A stretch of DNA of 64,000 nucleotides. Source: Pseudomonadota bacterium. Its GTDB lineage: Bacteria; Myxococcota_A; Polyangia; GCA-2747355. Below, piece by piece: positions 18,251 through 25,249 of this stretch (the stretch's first letter is position 1; each line of letters opens with the position of its first letter). Position numbers and translations under genes: made by a program. The notes under the pieces were generated by a model. That model saw only the letters and a list, made by a program, of their open reading frames with translations. It was not told the origin of the DNA and searched no databases. The DNA lies in contig JADJTL010000001.1 of assembly GCA_016711215.1 (NCBI GenBank), positions 616,001-680,000 on the forward strand, in the 5' to 3' direction.

Positions 18251-19177
18251 TCAAAAGCGCTGGCCGGTGTGGCGCTGCTCGCCGCCCTCTGCTGGTTGGT
18301 TCCGTGCCATCGACCGCTCGAGCAGGCTCGCCCGCGTCGCTTCACCGACCGCGCTGTGCTCGGCCGTCACCTGCTGCGCGCGCGCGAGGGTCGTGACGAA
18401 GCCGCGCTGGCGGCGCAGCAGCACGAGGGCCAGCAGTCCGCTGGCCACGATCAGCACAATCGCCACGACGAGCGTGGCGATCAGCGCGCCGCGGGACTCG
18501 AGGCCGACGCGAAAGGGCCCGACGGAAGCGAGGGTGCTGCCGGCTGCGGCAGCGCGCGGCGTCGCCGGCGCCCGGTGCAGCACGACACTGACGCGCGCCG
18601 GATCGAGCCCATCGATGGCGCCCGCCACCAGGCGCTGGGCCTCGGCCTCATGCAGCGGGCAAGCGGCGGCGACCCGCAGCAGCACCGCGGCTCGGGGTTG
18701 CGGTCGCGGCGCATCGGGGAGCGCGAAGGGCGAGGCCTCGGGCAGCACGACATGGACCCGCGCCTGGTGTACGCCCTCGATGCTCTGCAGCGTCCGCGTC
18801 AGGTCGCCCGCCAGCGCGTGATGCAGCAGGGCGCGCTCTTGGGTGCTCGTCGGCACCAGGCCGACGTGGCCGAAGACCTCCCCGAGGCCCTGGAGCTTCG
18901 GCGCCGGCAGGCTCTGGGTGCGCAGCACGCGCCAGGCGCGGGGAGCGTCGTCGCGCGCGACCGCCACGGTGTAGCTGCTGCTCGTGCCCCGCGTCTCGCG
19001 CAGCTTGGTCGCCGCCAGACCCTCGCGCTCCAGCGCGCTGAGCACGGTGTTGGCCTCGCCGTCGTCAAGATCGTGCAGGAGCTCGACGCTGCAGCCGCCG
19101 GAGAGCAGCAGCAGGCAGCCGCCGAGGACGAGCGCGCCGAGCCTGCCCCGCAGTCGATCGTGGCGGAATCGCAGCAT
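18251..19177 (-). CDS. sctJ: Type III secretion inner-membrane ring lipoprotein SctJ (YscJ/PrgK family), orphan
   Basis: 308 residues, preceded by GGAGGT. Signal with lipobox LLLLSGGC (Cys29), then SVELLHDLDDGEANTVLSALEREGL, the hallmark first ring-building motif of YscJ/FliF. ERALLHHALAGDLTRTLQSIEGVHQARVHVVLPE is the second ring-building motif. A transmembrane helix (~230-253, ALIATLVVAIVLIVASGLLALVLL) ends in a short cytoplasmic tail. The family forms the inner-membrane ring of injectisomes. No other secretion or flagellar structural gene lies in the window, so this is either an isolated remnant, part of a dispersed system or a repurposed ring protein. It lies 36 bp upstream of the holB start and 189 bp downstream of a sigma-28-like gene. 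Confidence 0.85.
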   Translation of the reverse strand: MLRFRHDRLRGRLGALVLGGCLLLLSGGCSVELLHDLDDGEANTVLSALEREGLAATKLRETRGTSSSYTVAVARDDAPRAWRVLRTQSLPAPKLQGLGEVFGHVGLVPTSTQERALLHHALAGDLTRTLQSIEGVHQARVHVVLPEASPFALPDAPRPQPRAAVLLRVAAACPLHEAEAQRLVAGAIDGLDPARVSVVLHRAPATPRAAAAGSTLASVGPFRVGLESRGALIATLVVAIVLIVASGLLALVLLRRQRGFVTTLARAQQVTAEHSAVGEATRASLLERSMARNQPAEGGEQRHTGQRF

Positions 19178-19366
19178 GCTGACCTCCGTAGCGTGCGCGC
19201 CAGGCTGGCGTCAAGGCCCTGTCCACCGCCAGCTGCCGCCGGTGCCGGGGTGGTGGCGGGGGCGCCGGTATGGACGCGCGCAGGTTGGCCCGACGGGCCG
19301 GTCGCCCAGCGCCCCTGCCAGGACGCTGCAGCGCGCCCAATGCGGCGATCGAGCTTGGCCGGGCCC

Positions 19367-20101
19367 TCAGGGGCCGTAGGCGGGGCCGAGCGCCTCCGTG
19401 AGCTGGGCGATCGCGCGGGCGTGCAGTCGCGACGCCCAGGACTTGCTGAGCCCGAGCTGTTGCCCGACGGCCTCGAGCGTCAGCCCGCGATAGTAGTGCC
19501 CCTCGATCAGGGTGCGCTCACGCTCGGGCAGCCCGGCGATGGCGGCGCGCACGGCGCGGCCGACCTGGGCCTGCTCGCTCGCGAGCGCGGGGTCCGCAGC
19601 CCGCGTGTCGGCGAGATCCCCGACCCCGGCATCGCCGAGGGACATGACAAAGATCGTGGCCACCTGGTCGAGCGTTTTAACGACGTCGCCCAGCGCCTGC
19701 TCGGTGTCGACCTCCGGTTGGCCAGCGGTCGGTCGCTCGGCCGTGTTCGCCAGCAGCTCGTTGCTCGCGGCCAGGAAGCGCGCGTACTCGCTGCGGCTCA
19801 GCCAACCGAGCTGGCGCAGGCCGTCAAAGATCGCGCCGCGAATGCGGTAGTAGCTGAAGGTCGTGAAGGCGATGCCGCGCGTAGCATCGAAGCGGTCGGC
19901 CGCCTCGACCAGTCCGCGCATGCCGAAGGCCACGAGCTCGTCATGGTCGAGCGACCCGCCGAGCTCGCGCCGGACCTTCCCGGCGAGGCTGCGGACGTAA
20001 CCCAGATGCTCGTGGATCAGACGATCGCGTTCAGGCGATCGCTCGCCCGAGGGTGCTGTGGGCCCGTCCGCCGCTGCTGCGCTGCGCTTAGAGGATTCCA
20101 C
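19367..20101 (-). CDS. Sigma-70 family factor of the FliA/WhiG (sigma-28) type
   Basis: 244 residues. Region 2: HEHLGYVRSLAGKVRRELGG, DHDELVAFGMRGLVEAADRFD, GIAFTTFSYYRIRGAIFDGLR. The linker GWLSRSEYARFLAASNELLA fits region 3, and region 4 is LPERERTLIEGHYYRGLTLEAVGQQLGLSKSWASRLHARAI. Size and RIRGAIFDGLR are typical of FliA/WhiG factors that control motility, type III secretion or development. Its position between a PilZ gene and sctJ suggests a link to secretion or motility control. The GTG start at 20101 has no clear Shine-Dalgarno site, so the start is uncertain. Confidence 0.88.
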   Translation of the reverse strand: MESSKRSAAAADGPTAPSGERSPERDRLIHEHLGYVRSLAGKVRRELGGSLDHDELVAFGMRGLVEAADRFDATRGIAFTTFSYYRIRGAIFDGLRQLGWLSRSEYARFLAASNELLANTAERPTAGQPEVDTEQALGDVVKTLDQVATIFVMSLGDAGVGDLADTRAADPALASEQAQVGRAVRAAIAGLPERERTLIEGHYYRGLTLEAVGQQLGLSKSWASRLHARAIAQLTEALGPAYGP

Positions 20102-20239
20102 CGCAGCTCACTTGCGTGAGGCGCCGGAGGCGAGGCTCGCAGCGCGGCTCAAGGCGAGGGGCCGAGAGGCGAGAGCATCGGCCGCGCGATGATCGCGCGC
20201 CGTGCCCGGCCTGTGCGGGGCGCCCAATCCGACGCCCAA

Positions 20240-20605
20240 TCAGAGCGGGCCGCCCTTCTTCGTCGACTGGATGAACCGGCGCAGCACGTCCTTGCGCTCT
20301 TCGTCCAGCTCGAGGAAGCGAATGCCCATGTCCATCGGCTCCTCGCGGTTGACCCAGCTGACCTCGCCGCGCGCCGCGATCGTGGTGTTGAGCTCCGGGA
20401 AGCTGATCACCACCTCGACGATCGTTCCGAGCTCCTCGACGCTGGCCGTCTGGATCGACATGCCACCGAGACTGATATTCTCGATCCGGTGGTAGAGCAG
20501 GACCTCGCTGGTCCCCGTGTAGTCGACGTAGGCCGTAATCTCGTAGCGCGGGTAAGCGCGCCGATTTCGCGGGTCCGTGCCGGCGGCGCCCTGTTCCTCG
20601 GCCAT
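20240..20605 (-). CDS. Single-domain PilZ protein (c-di-GMP receptor)
   Basis: 121 residues from the ATG at 20605, which follows GGGAGGAG by 5 nt. The c-di-GMP contacts are visible: RAYPR (residues 16-20, RxxxR) and NISLGG (~42, D/NxSxxG with Asn). SWVNREEPMDMGIRFLELDEE is typical of the C-terminal half of myxobacterial PilZ proteins. As a stand-alone domain it presumably transmits c-di-GMP status to a partner protein. Two diguanylate cyclase genes occur elsewhere in this window. It is followed 138 bp downstream by the sigma-28-like gene on the same strand. Confidence 0.9.
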   Translation of the reverse strand: MAEEQGAAGTDPRNRRAYPRYEITAYVDYTGTSEVLLYHRIENISLGGMSIQTASVEELGTIVEVVISFPELNTTIAARGEVSWVNREEPMDMGIRFLELDEERKDVLRRFIQSTKKGGPL

Positions 20606-20719
20606 GTACGCTCCTCCCGTGGCGGCATGATAGACGGGGCCCCGAGCGATCACAACAGTCCCCGCGAGCCCTGCGCGCCGCGCGGACCGGCGGCGTGCCT
20701 GCCCGCGGCGTCCGTCCCC

Positions 20720-20854
20720 GCGGAGCGGCCTGGACGAGGTGCGGAGCGGCCTGGACGAGGTGCGGAGCGGCCTGGACGAGGTGCGGAGCGGCCTGAGGTG
20801 CGGAGCGGCCTGAGGTGCGGAGCGGCCTGAGGTGCGGAGCGGCCTGGACGAGGT
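20720..20854. repeat. Mosaic minisatellite, seven units of 21 or 17 bp
   Basis: Units 20720-20740, 20741-20761 and 20762-20782 are 21 bp; 20783-20799, 20800-20816 and 20817-20833 are 17 bp, lacking an internal gacg; 20834-20854 is 21 bp again. All units share gcggagcggcctg and end aggt. It lies between the divergent pilZ gene and a lipoprotein gene, ending 18 bp before the latter's first ATG. No spacers, so it is not a CRISPR. Confidence 0.95.
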
Positions 20855-20871
20855 AGGGTGGCGCGGGTAGG

Positions 20872-21408
20872 ATGGCGCGCATGAAACGCAAGGTTCAGCC
20901 CATCCTCGTGCTCACGACAGGTTTCCTGCGCCGTGCGCTCCCGCTGGCCGCCGTGCTCGTGGTGGTCGGCGCCGGGAGCGGCTGCCGGCATACGCAGTTC
21001 ATCGCTGAGACCAAGGTCGTCGACACGCCGATCAACCGCGAGATCATCGAGGTCGTGGAGCAATACCGCCGGGCGATGGAGCAGCGGGACCAGGCGCGCG
21101 TCTTGACGCTCGTCGACCCGACCTACAGCGACCGCAGCGGTACGCCAGAGGCCGGGGATGACCTCGACTTCGAGGGCCTCAAGCGGGCGCTCCGCGAGCG
21201 GCTGGGGCGCTGTGACCGAGTGCGCTATCGCCTCGAGTACCGGGGCGTCGAGGTGCGTGGCCGCGCGGCGACGGTCGACGTGTGGATCGACGCCACCTTC
21301 GTCTACCAGCAGCCCAACTCGCCTCCGCTCTTTCGCCGCTTCGCCGACTACCAGCGCTATGAGCTGCTGCACACGGACCGACGCTGGCGCTTCGTCAGCG
21401 GGCTCTGA
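20872..21408 (+). CDS. Predicted lipoprotein, NTF2/SnoaL-like
   Basis: 178 residues. Hydrophobic signal (LPLAAVLVVVGAGSGC) with a lipobox at GAGSGC. The mature part begins with a coiled helix (NREIIEVVEQYRRAMEQRDQARVLTLVDPTYSD) and continues with beta-strands (YRLEYRGVEVRGRAATVDVWIDATFVY), a pattern seen in small NTF2-like proteins that bind or scaffold ligands. Ending ELLHTDRRWRFVSGL fits this. ATG 20872 or ATG 20881 could be the start; GGGTAGG upstream favours either. The 3' end overlaps the convergent methyltransferase gene by 14 bp. Function unknown. Confidence 0.65.
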   Translation: MARMKRKVQPILVLTTGFLRRALPLAAVLVVVGAGSGCRHTQFIAETKVVDTPINREIIEVVEQYRRAMEQRDQARVLTLVDPTYSDRSGTPEAGDDLDFEGLKRALRERLGRCDRVRYRLEYRGVEVRGRAATVDVWIDATFVYQQPNSPPLFRRFADYQRYELLHTDRRWRFVSGL

Positions 21409-22393
21409 GCGCGGCAGCCGAGCGAGCAGGCTTGCGTCGTCGACTGGCGCTCGGCGCGGCGCTCGCCTTGAGGCCGACGACGTAGGCGACCCACGCCGGG
21501 TCGCTGGCCGCCTCTTCGCAGCGGCGATAAATGCCGTTTCCCTGGCCGGTCGCGCGAGCGGTGCCCTCCCAGTAGACCTCGCTGCGCGTGAAGCCGGCCT
21601 CGGCGAGCAGCTCGCGTACCTCGGGGACCGTCCACAGACGCCAGTCGTAGCGGAAGGCGTGGCGCAGCCAGCGGCCGTCACGCAAGCGAAAGTGGATCGA
21701 GAAGCGGCAGCGATGCGTGATCGGATTGAAGCAATGCTGCTCCCAAACATAGTGAAAGCCCGCCACGCGCCGCGTCTCGCAGTGCCCCTCGCGCAGGAGC
21801 TGCGGGCCGCCCATCAGGTCCAGCACCAGCAGCCCCTCCCGGTCGAGCTGCGCATGTGCCCGCGCGAAATAGGCACGGAGCTGGTCGCGCCGGTGAAAGG
21901 TGAAGAAGGAGAAGTTCTGCGCGGCGATCACGTCGACGCGCGGGCGGCTGGCGTCGAGGACGTCCTGCTGCAGCAGCACCACGCGGGCCTGCTGCGCGGG
22001 GCTCAACGCCGCGACGTTATGCTCTCGACCCCACTGCAGGGGCTCCGGATCGAGGTCGACGCCCCAGGCCCTGCGGTCGCTCCGTGAACGCGCCCAGGCG
22101 CAGCAGACCGCGGCTGTTCCGCAGAAATCCTCGCGCAGGCGCAGCGCCGGCCTGGCGAAGGCTCGGCGGAAGGTTCGATCGCAAAAAGCGACCTCATGCT
22201 CCGGTTGCTGCACCGCGCGTTGATAGAGCGCGTACTTGTCGGCAGGGCGTAGCTCGGCGCGCGGGCGCGCGCGCTGCGCCATTGGCGCGCTTGGCGCGCT
22301 CGGCGCGCTCGATCCCTTCGAAGAGGCCGTCGCCGTGGGCGCGGCAGAGGACTTGGGCGGCGGCTTGCCGCGGGGCGATCGTGGAGTGCTCAT
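21395..22393 (-). CDS. Class I SAM-dependent methyltransferase
   Basis: 332 residues from the ATG at 22393. After a low-complexity Lys/Pro/Ser/Ala N-terminus (~45 residues) comes a Rossmann-type domain: LREDFCGTAAVCCAWARS (motif I, DxxCGTG-like), WGVDLDPEPLQWG (acidic motif II), VIAAQNFSFFTFHRRDQL and GLLVLDLMGG. The DFCGTA and AQNFS features recall a group of uncharacterised bacterial small-molecule methyltransferases. The C-terminus has a basic Ala/Arg-rich tail. It appears monocistronic and overlaps the 3' end of the neighbouring lipoprotein gene. Substrate unknown. Confidence 0.75.
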   Translation of the reverse strand: MSTPRSPRGKPPPKSSAAPTATASSKGSSAPSAPSAPMAQRARPRAELRPADKYALYQRAVQQPEHEVAFCDRTFRRAFARPALRLREDFCGTAAVCCAWARSRSDRRAWGVDLDPEPLQWGREHNVAALSPAQQARVVLLQQDVLDASRPRVDVIAAQNFSFFTFHRRDQLRAYFARAHAQLDREGLLVLDLMGGPQLLREGHCETRRVAGFHYVWEQHCFNPITHRCRFSIHFRLRDGRWLRHAFRYDWRLWTVPEVRELLAEAGFTRSEVYWEGTARATGQGNGIYRRCEEAASDPAWVAYVVGLKASAAPSASRRRKPARSAAALRAR

Positions 22394-22499
22394 GGCGCAC
22401 CATTTTGGCGCAGATGCGCGCTGCAGCCAACCCATGGGGCCCCGCGCAACGTCCACGGCGCCGCCGAGTCGCTGGCCGTGAGCGCCAGGGGCCTAGGGC

Positions 22500-23279
22500 C
22501 TAGGTGCAGGGGCGGGGTCCTGCAGTCGCGCTGCGGGCCGAGCTGTCGCCAGCCGCGTCCCCCACGCACGGTGCAGCGGGAGGGTCGTCGGCCGCCCAGC
22601 GCTGCAGCGCGCGCGTCGGATCGCCGCCGTCGAAGACGATCCGGCCATGGTCGATCACGAGGAAGCGGGTGCAGAGGCTGTCGGCGAGCGGCAGATCGTG
22701 GGTCGCTACGAGCATCGCGGCCTCGAGCGCCGCGAGCACCCGGATCAGCGCGCGCTGACTGGGTGGGTCGAGACCGGCCGATGGCTCGTCGAGCAGCAAG
22801 AGGGGCGGAGCGCCGACGAGCGCCCCGGCGAGGGCCACGCGTTGCTTCTGGCCGTGCGAGAGCCGATGCACCCCCGCGTCGGCGAGGTCGGCGACGCCGA
22901 GCGCGCCGAGCACCGCGAGGGCCCGCGCGCGGGCCGCCCGTGGCTCGACGCCGCTGCGCAGCAGCGCGAAGGCCGTATCCTCGAGCACGGTAGGCCAGAG
23001 GAGCTGGTCCTCTGGTACGTTGCCGACGAAACCGAGGCGCTCGCGGATCGGGCCGTGCGTGCGCCGCGTCAGGGTCAAGCCGCCAACGACGATTTCACCT
23101 GCGTGCGGGACGAGCCCGACCGCGGCCAGCAGCACGGTGGTCTTGCCCGAGCCGTTGAGTCCCAGCAGGGCCACGCGCTCTCCGGACGCGACACTGAAGC
23201 TGACCTCACTCACGCTCGGCGCCTGGTCGGGCGCGTAGCGGACGCTGACCTGTCGGAAGCTCAGCGCGGGCTCGCTCAC
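22500..23279 (-). CDS. ECF transporter ATPase (EcfA/CbiO-like)
   Basis: 259 residues from GTG 23279, which overlaps the EcfT stop (GTGA). Walker A LLGLNGSGKTT, Q-loop area FVGNVPEDQLLWPTVLED (the PEDQ form typical of CbiO/EcfA), signature LSHGQKQRVALAGAL, Walker B LLLLDEPSAGLD, and a His switch in VATHDL. Only one ATPase is encoded, so a homodimer is expected. Last gene of the TonB receptor-ECF operon; it would power the EcfT/S-component pair encoded upstream. Confidence 0.9.
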   Translation of the reverse strand: MSEPALSFRQVSVRYAPDQAPSVSEVSFSVASGERVALLGLNGSGKTTVLLAAVGLVPHAGEIVVGGLTLTRRTHGPIRERLGFVGNVPEDQLLWPTVLEDTAFALLRSGVEPRAARARALAVLGALGVADLADAGVHRLSHGQKQRVALAGALVGAPPLLLLDEPSAGLDPPSQRALIRVLAALEAAMLVATHDLPLADSLCTRFLVIDHGRIVFDGGDPTRALQRWAADDPPAAPCVGDAAGDSSARSATAGPRPCT

Positions 23280-24046
23280 GTCATGCCCCAAGCGCGCAGG
23301 CGCAGCGCCGCGGCGACGACCAAGAGGCTGAGCGCGAGGATCAGGGCTGCGACCTCGCGCGCGACGAACGGCGTCGACCGCGCCGGTTGCAGCGCGGTCC
23401 AGCCATAGCTCCGCAGCTCCATCGCATCCGCGATCCGGTCGGCCCGGACGATGACGCGCGGTAACCAGACCTGCGGCAGCGCTCGTAGCAGGCGCCAGCC
23501 GCTCTGCGCGCCGCTAAAGGCGCCCCGCAGCGCGAGCGCGGCCCTGACGCGCTGCGTTTCTGCCAGCAGCGAGCCGGTGTGCTGCACGATCTGCAGCAGA
23601 ATCGCGACCACCAAGCGCGGCAGCGGCAGGCGCAGGAGGGCCTCGCGCAGCCCGCTCGGCGGCAGGCTCGCAACCGCGCCGGTGGCGATCAGGAGCGCGC
23701 CGAGGCCGCGCAGGAGCAGGCCGCCGAGGCCCAGCAGGAGCTCCAGCGGCGCGCGGCCTTTCAGCCCCGCCGCGCCCGGCGGGAGCAGCGGTAGCAGGAG
23801 CGCGACGGGAAGCCAGAGCAGCAGCGTGAGCGTCACGGCGCGCTGAACAAGCGCCAGCGGCGGTTTACAGGCCAGGAGCCAGCCTGTGGTGGCGAGGGCG
23901 ATCAGCAGCACGCCGCCAGCGTTGGTGGTGGGCGCGACCATGCAGGCGGCAAAGGTGGCGCCGCTGGCGAGCAGCCGCACCGGCGGCGTCAGGCCCATGA
24001 TCGGGCCGCGCGCGCAACCCCACAGCTCATGCCAGGGCGTTCGCAT
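23276..24046 (-). CDS. ECF transporter transmembrane coupling subunit (EcfT/CbiQ-like)
   Basis: 256 residues with five to six hydrophobic helices. Two cytoplasmic coupling motifs of the Ala-Arg-Gly type are recognisable in the C-terminal half: AETQRVRAALALRGAF and RADRIADAMELRSYGW. These contact the ATPase grooves in ECF transporters. ATG at 24046 lies 6 bp after the methyltransferase stop, and its stop overlaps the ecfA GTG. Together with the downstream ATPase and upstream S-component it completes one ECF importer. Confidence 0.85.
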   Translation of the reverse strand: MRTPWHELWGCARGPIMGLTPPVRLLASGATFAACMVAPTTNAGGVLLIALATTGWLLACKPPLALVQRAVTLTLLLWLPVALLLPLLPPGAAGLKGRAPLELLLGLGGLLLRGLGALLIATGAVASLPPSGLREALLRLPLPRLVVAILLQIVQHTGSLLAETQRVRAALALRGAFSGAQSGWRLLRALPQVWLPRVIVRADRIADAMELRSYGWTALQPARSTPFVAREVAALILALSLLVVAAALRLRAWGMT

Positions 24047-24052
24047 CGGCGG

Positions 24053-24673
24053 TCATGCGGCGGGAGGCTTGACGGCCGTGACCAGATACCCGTCCGCGCT
24101 GTCGACGACGGCCGTGGCCGCCAGCCCCGCTGTGCTCAGCAGCGCGGCGGTGTCGCTGGCCGCCAGCAGGACGTCCTGCTGCACGGCAGGGTCGGCCTCA
24201 GCGTGGATGGCATTGACGCGCTCGCGCGCCAGCAGATGCCAGACATGCAGAAAGCCCGCCGGTCGCAGCACGCGGGCCAGCTCCGCCGCGACCGCTCGCG
24301 GGTCGTCGAAATGCGGCCAGACCGAGCAGCAGATCGCCCGATCGGCGCTTGCGTCCGGCAGCGGAAGCCGCAGGGCGTCGACCGCATGCCAGCTCACCCG
24401 CGCATCCGTGATCTTCTTGCGCGCGACCGCGAGCATGCCCGCCGAGCAATCGATCGCATGGACGCGGCCGTCGGCAGAAAGGCGCGCCAGCAGCGCCTGC
24501 GTCAGGTTGCCGGTCCCGCAGCCGACGTCGAGTACGCGCTCCGCGGCGCCGACGTCGAGCGCCGCGAGGCCCGCCGCCAGCCGTTGCGCCAGAGCAGCGC
24601 GATCGTCCCAGCTATCCCATTGTTCGGCGATGCCGTCGAAGAAGGCGGCGCGGGCAGCGGTAGCCGTGTTCAT
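24053..24673 (-). CDS. Class I methyltransferase inside the ECF operon
   Basis: 206 residues from the ATG at 24673 (GGAG 6-7 nt upstream). Motif I VLDVGCGTGNLTQALLARL; acidic motif II HAIDCSAGMLAVARKK; motif III-IV region DASADRAICCSVWPHFDDP; post-I VLRPAGFLHVWHLLARE. It looks like a small-molecule (UbiE/BioC-like) methyltransferase. Placement between the S-component and EcfT genes of a transporter suggests it acts on the imported compound or its derivative, but no substrate motif is evident. A GTG at 24694 could give a seven-residue extension. The start region is built from a repeated 14-bp junction (see separate entry). Confidence 0.82.
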   Translation of the reverse strand: MNTATAARAAFFDGIAEQWDSWDDRAALAQRLAAGLAALDVGAAERVLDVGCGTGNLTQALLARLSADGRVHAIDCSAGMLAVARKKITDARVSWHAVDALRLPLPDASADRAICCSVWPHFDDPRAVAAELARVLRPAGFLHVWHLLARERVNAIHAEADPAVQQDVLLAASDTAALLSTAGLAATAVVDSADGYLVTAVKPPAA

Positions 24674-24712
24674 GTGCCACTCCTCATGTGCCACTCCTCA
24701 TGTGCGACTCCG
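24671..24712 (-). repeat. 14-bp repeated junction forming coupled five-codon mini-cistrons
   Basis: Three 14-bp units (24671-24684, 24685-24698, 24699-24712, the last diverged) span the S-component stop and the methyltransferase start. On the minus strand the S-component TGA overlaps an ATG at 24701; that ATG opens ATG AGG AGT GGC ACA TGA, whose TGA overlaps the ATG at 24687, which opens the identical mini-ORF, whose TGA overlaps the methyltransferase ATG at 24673. Each mini-ORF contains AGGAG. Translational relay is an inference from this geometry. Confidence 0.85.
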
Positions 24713-25249
24713 AGCGCAGGCGGTGGTGGGCCGCGCGGCCGAGCGCGCGATGCGCGCTACGCCTGGCACCACAAGGGCCATCAAGATAACGCCCGGCCAG
24801 CCGCTGAGCCAGGAGAGGCCCGTGAGAAAGCCGGCCGGCAGCGCGATGATGCGCGCGCAGCCGACGGCCAACGCGAACGCCAGCGCCCGTCCCAGCACGA
24901 GCACGGGGAGTAAGAGCAGGGCGGCGTGGGCGCGCGGCCAGCGCCCTGCGAGCCGCGCCAGCAGCAGCGCCATCGCGGCCAGCTCGAGGGCCATCAGCAG
25001 GGCGATCGGCGGGTACCACGGCGGCATCCCCGTGACGGCCGCCGAGATCAGGGGGGTCAGCCCTGCCGTAGTGGCTGCCGGCAGCGGCCGCACGAAGAAG
25101 GGCAGCGTCATCAGCGGGAGATACATCGGCAGGAAGACCCGGCCGAGGGGCAGCAGGTGAAAGAGGGTCGGCAGCAGCAGGGCGGCGGCGCCAAAGAGGC
25201 CGCAGTAGGCCAGCTCGCGCGGGTCGAGCGGCGCTGTGGGCTTGATCAA
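24698..25249 (-). CDS. ECF transporter substrate-binding S-component, specificity unknown
   Basis: 183 residues with about six hydrophobic helices and few charges, the size of ECF S-components. Features include FGAAALLLPTLFHLLPLGRVFLPMYLPL and a conserved-looking loop MPPWYPPIALLMALELAAM. The LPMYLPLMTLPFFVRP segment resembles the start of S-component families in which the first helix contacts EcfT. It does not show motifs I can assign to BioY, ThiT, RibU or CbiM. TTG start at 25249 overlaps the TonB receptor stop (TTGA). It presumably binds, at the inner membrane, whatever the receptor brings in. Confidence 0.75.
   Translation of the reverse strand: MIKPTAPLDPRELAYCGLFGAAALLLPTLFHLLPLGRVFLPMYLPLMTLPFFVRPLPAATTAGLTPLISAAVTGMPPWYPPIALLMALELAAMALLLARLAGRWPRAHAALLLLPVLVLGRALAFALAVGCARIIALPAGFLTGLSWLSGWPGVILMALVVPGVARIARSAARPTTACARSRT

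Noticed and set aside
18251..19177. A type III secretion gene cluster
   Set aside because: Only sctJ is recognisable; neighbours are holB and a sigma factor, so a cluster cannot be claimed.
20720..20854. CRISPR-like repeat array
   Set aside because: Units abut directly with no spacers, and there are no cas genes in the window.
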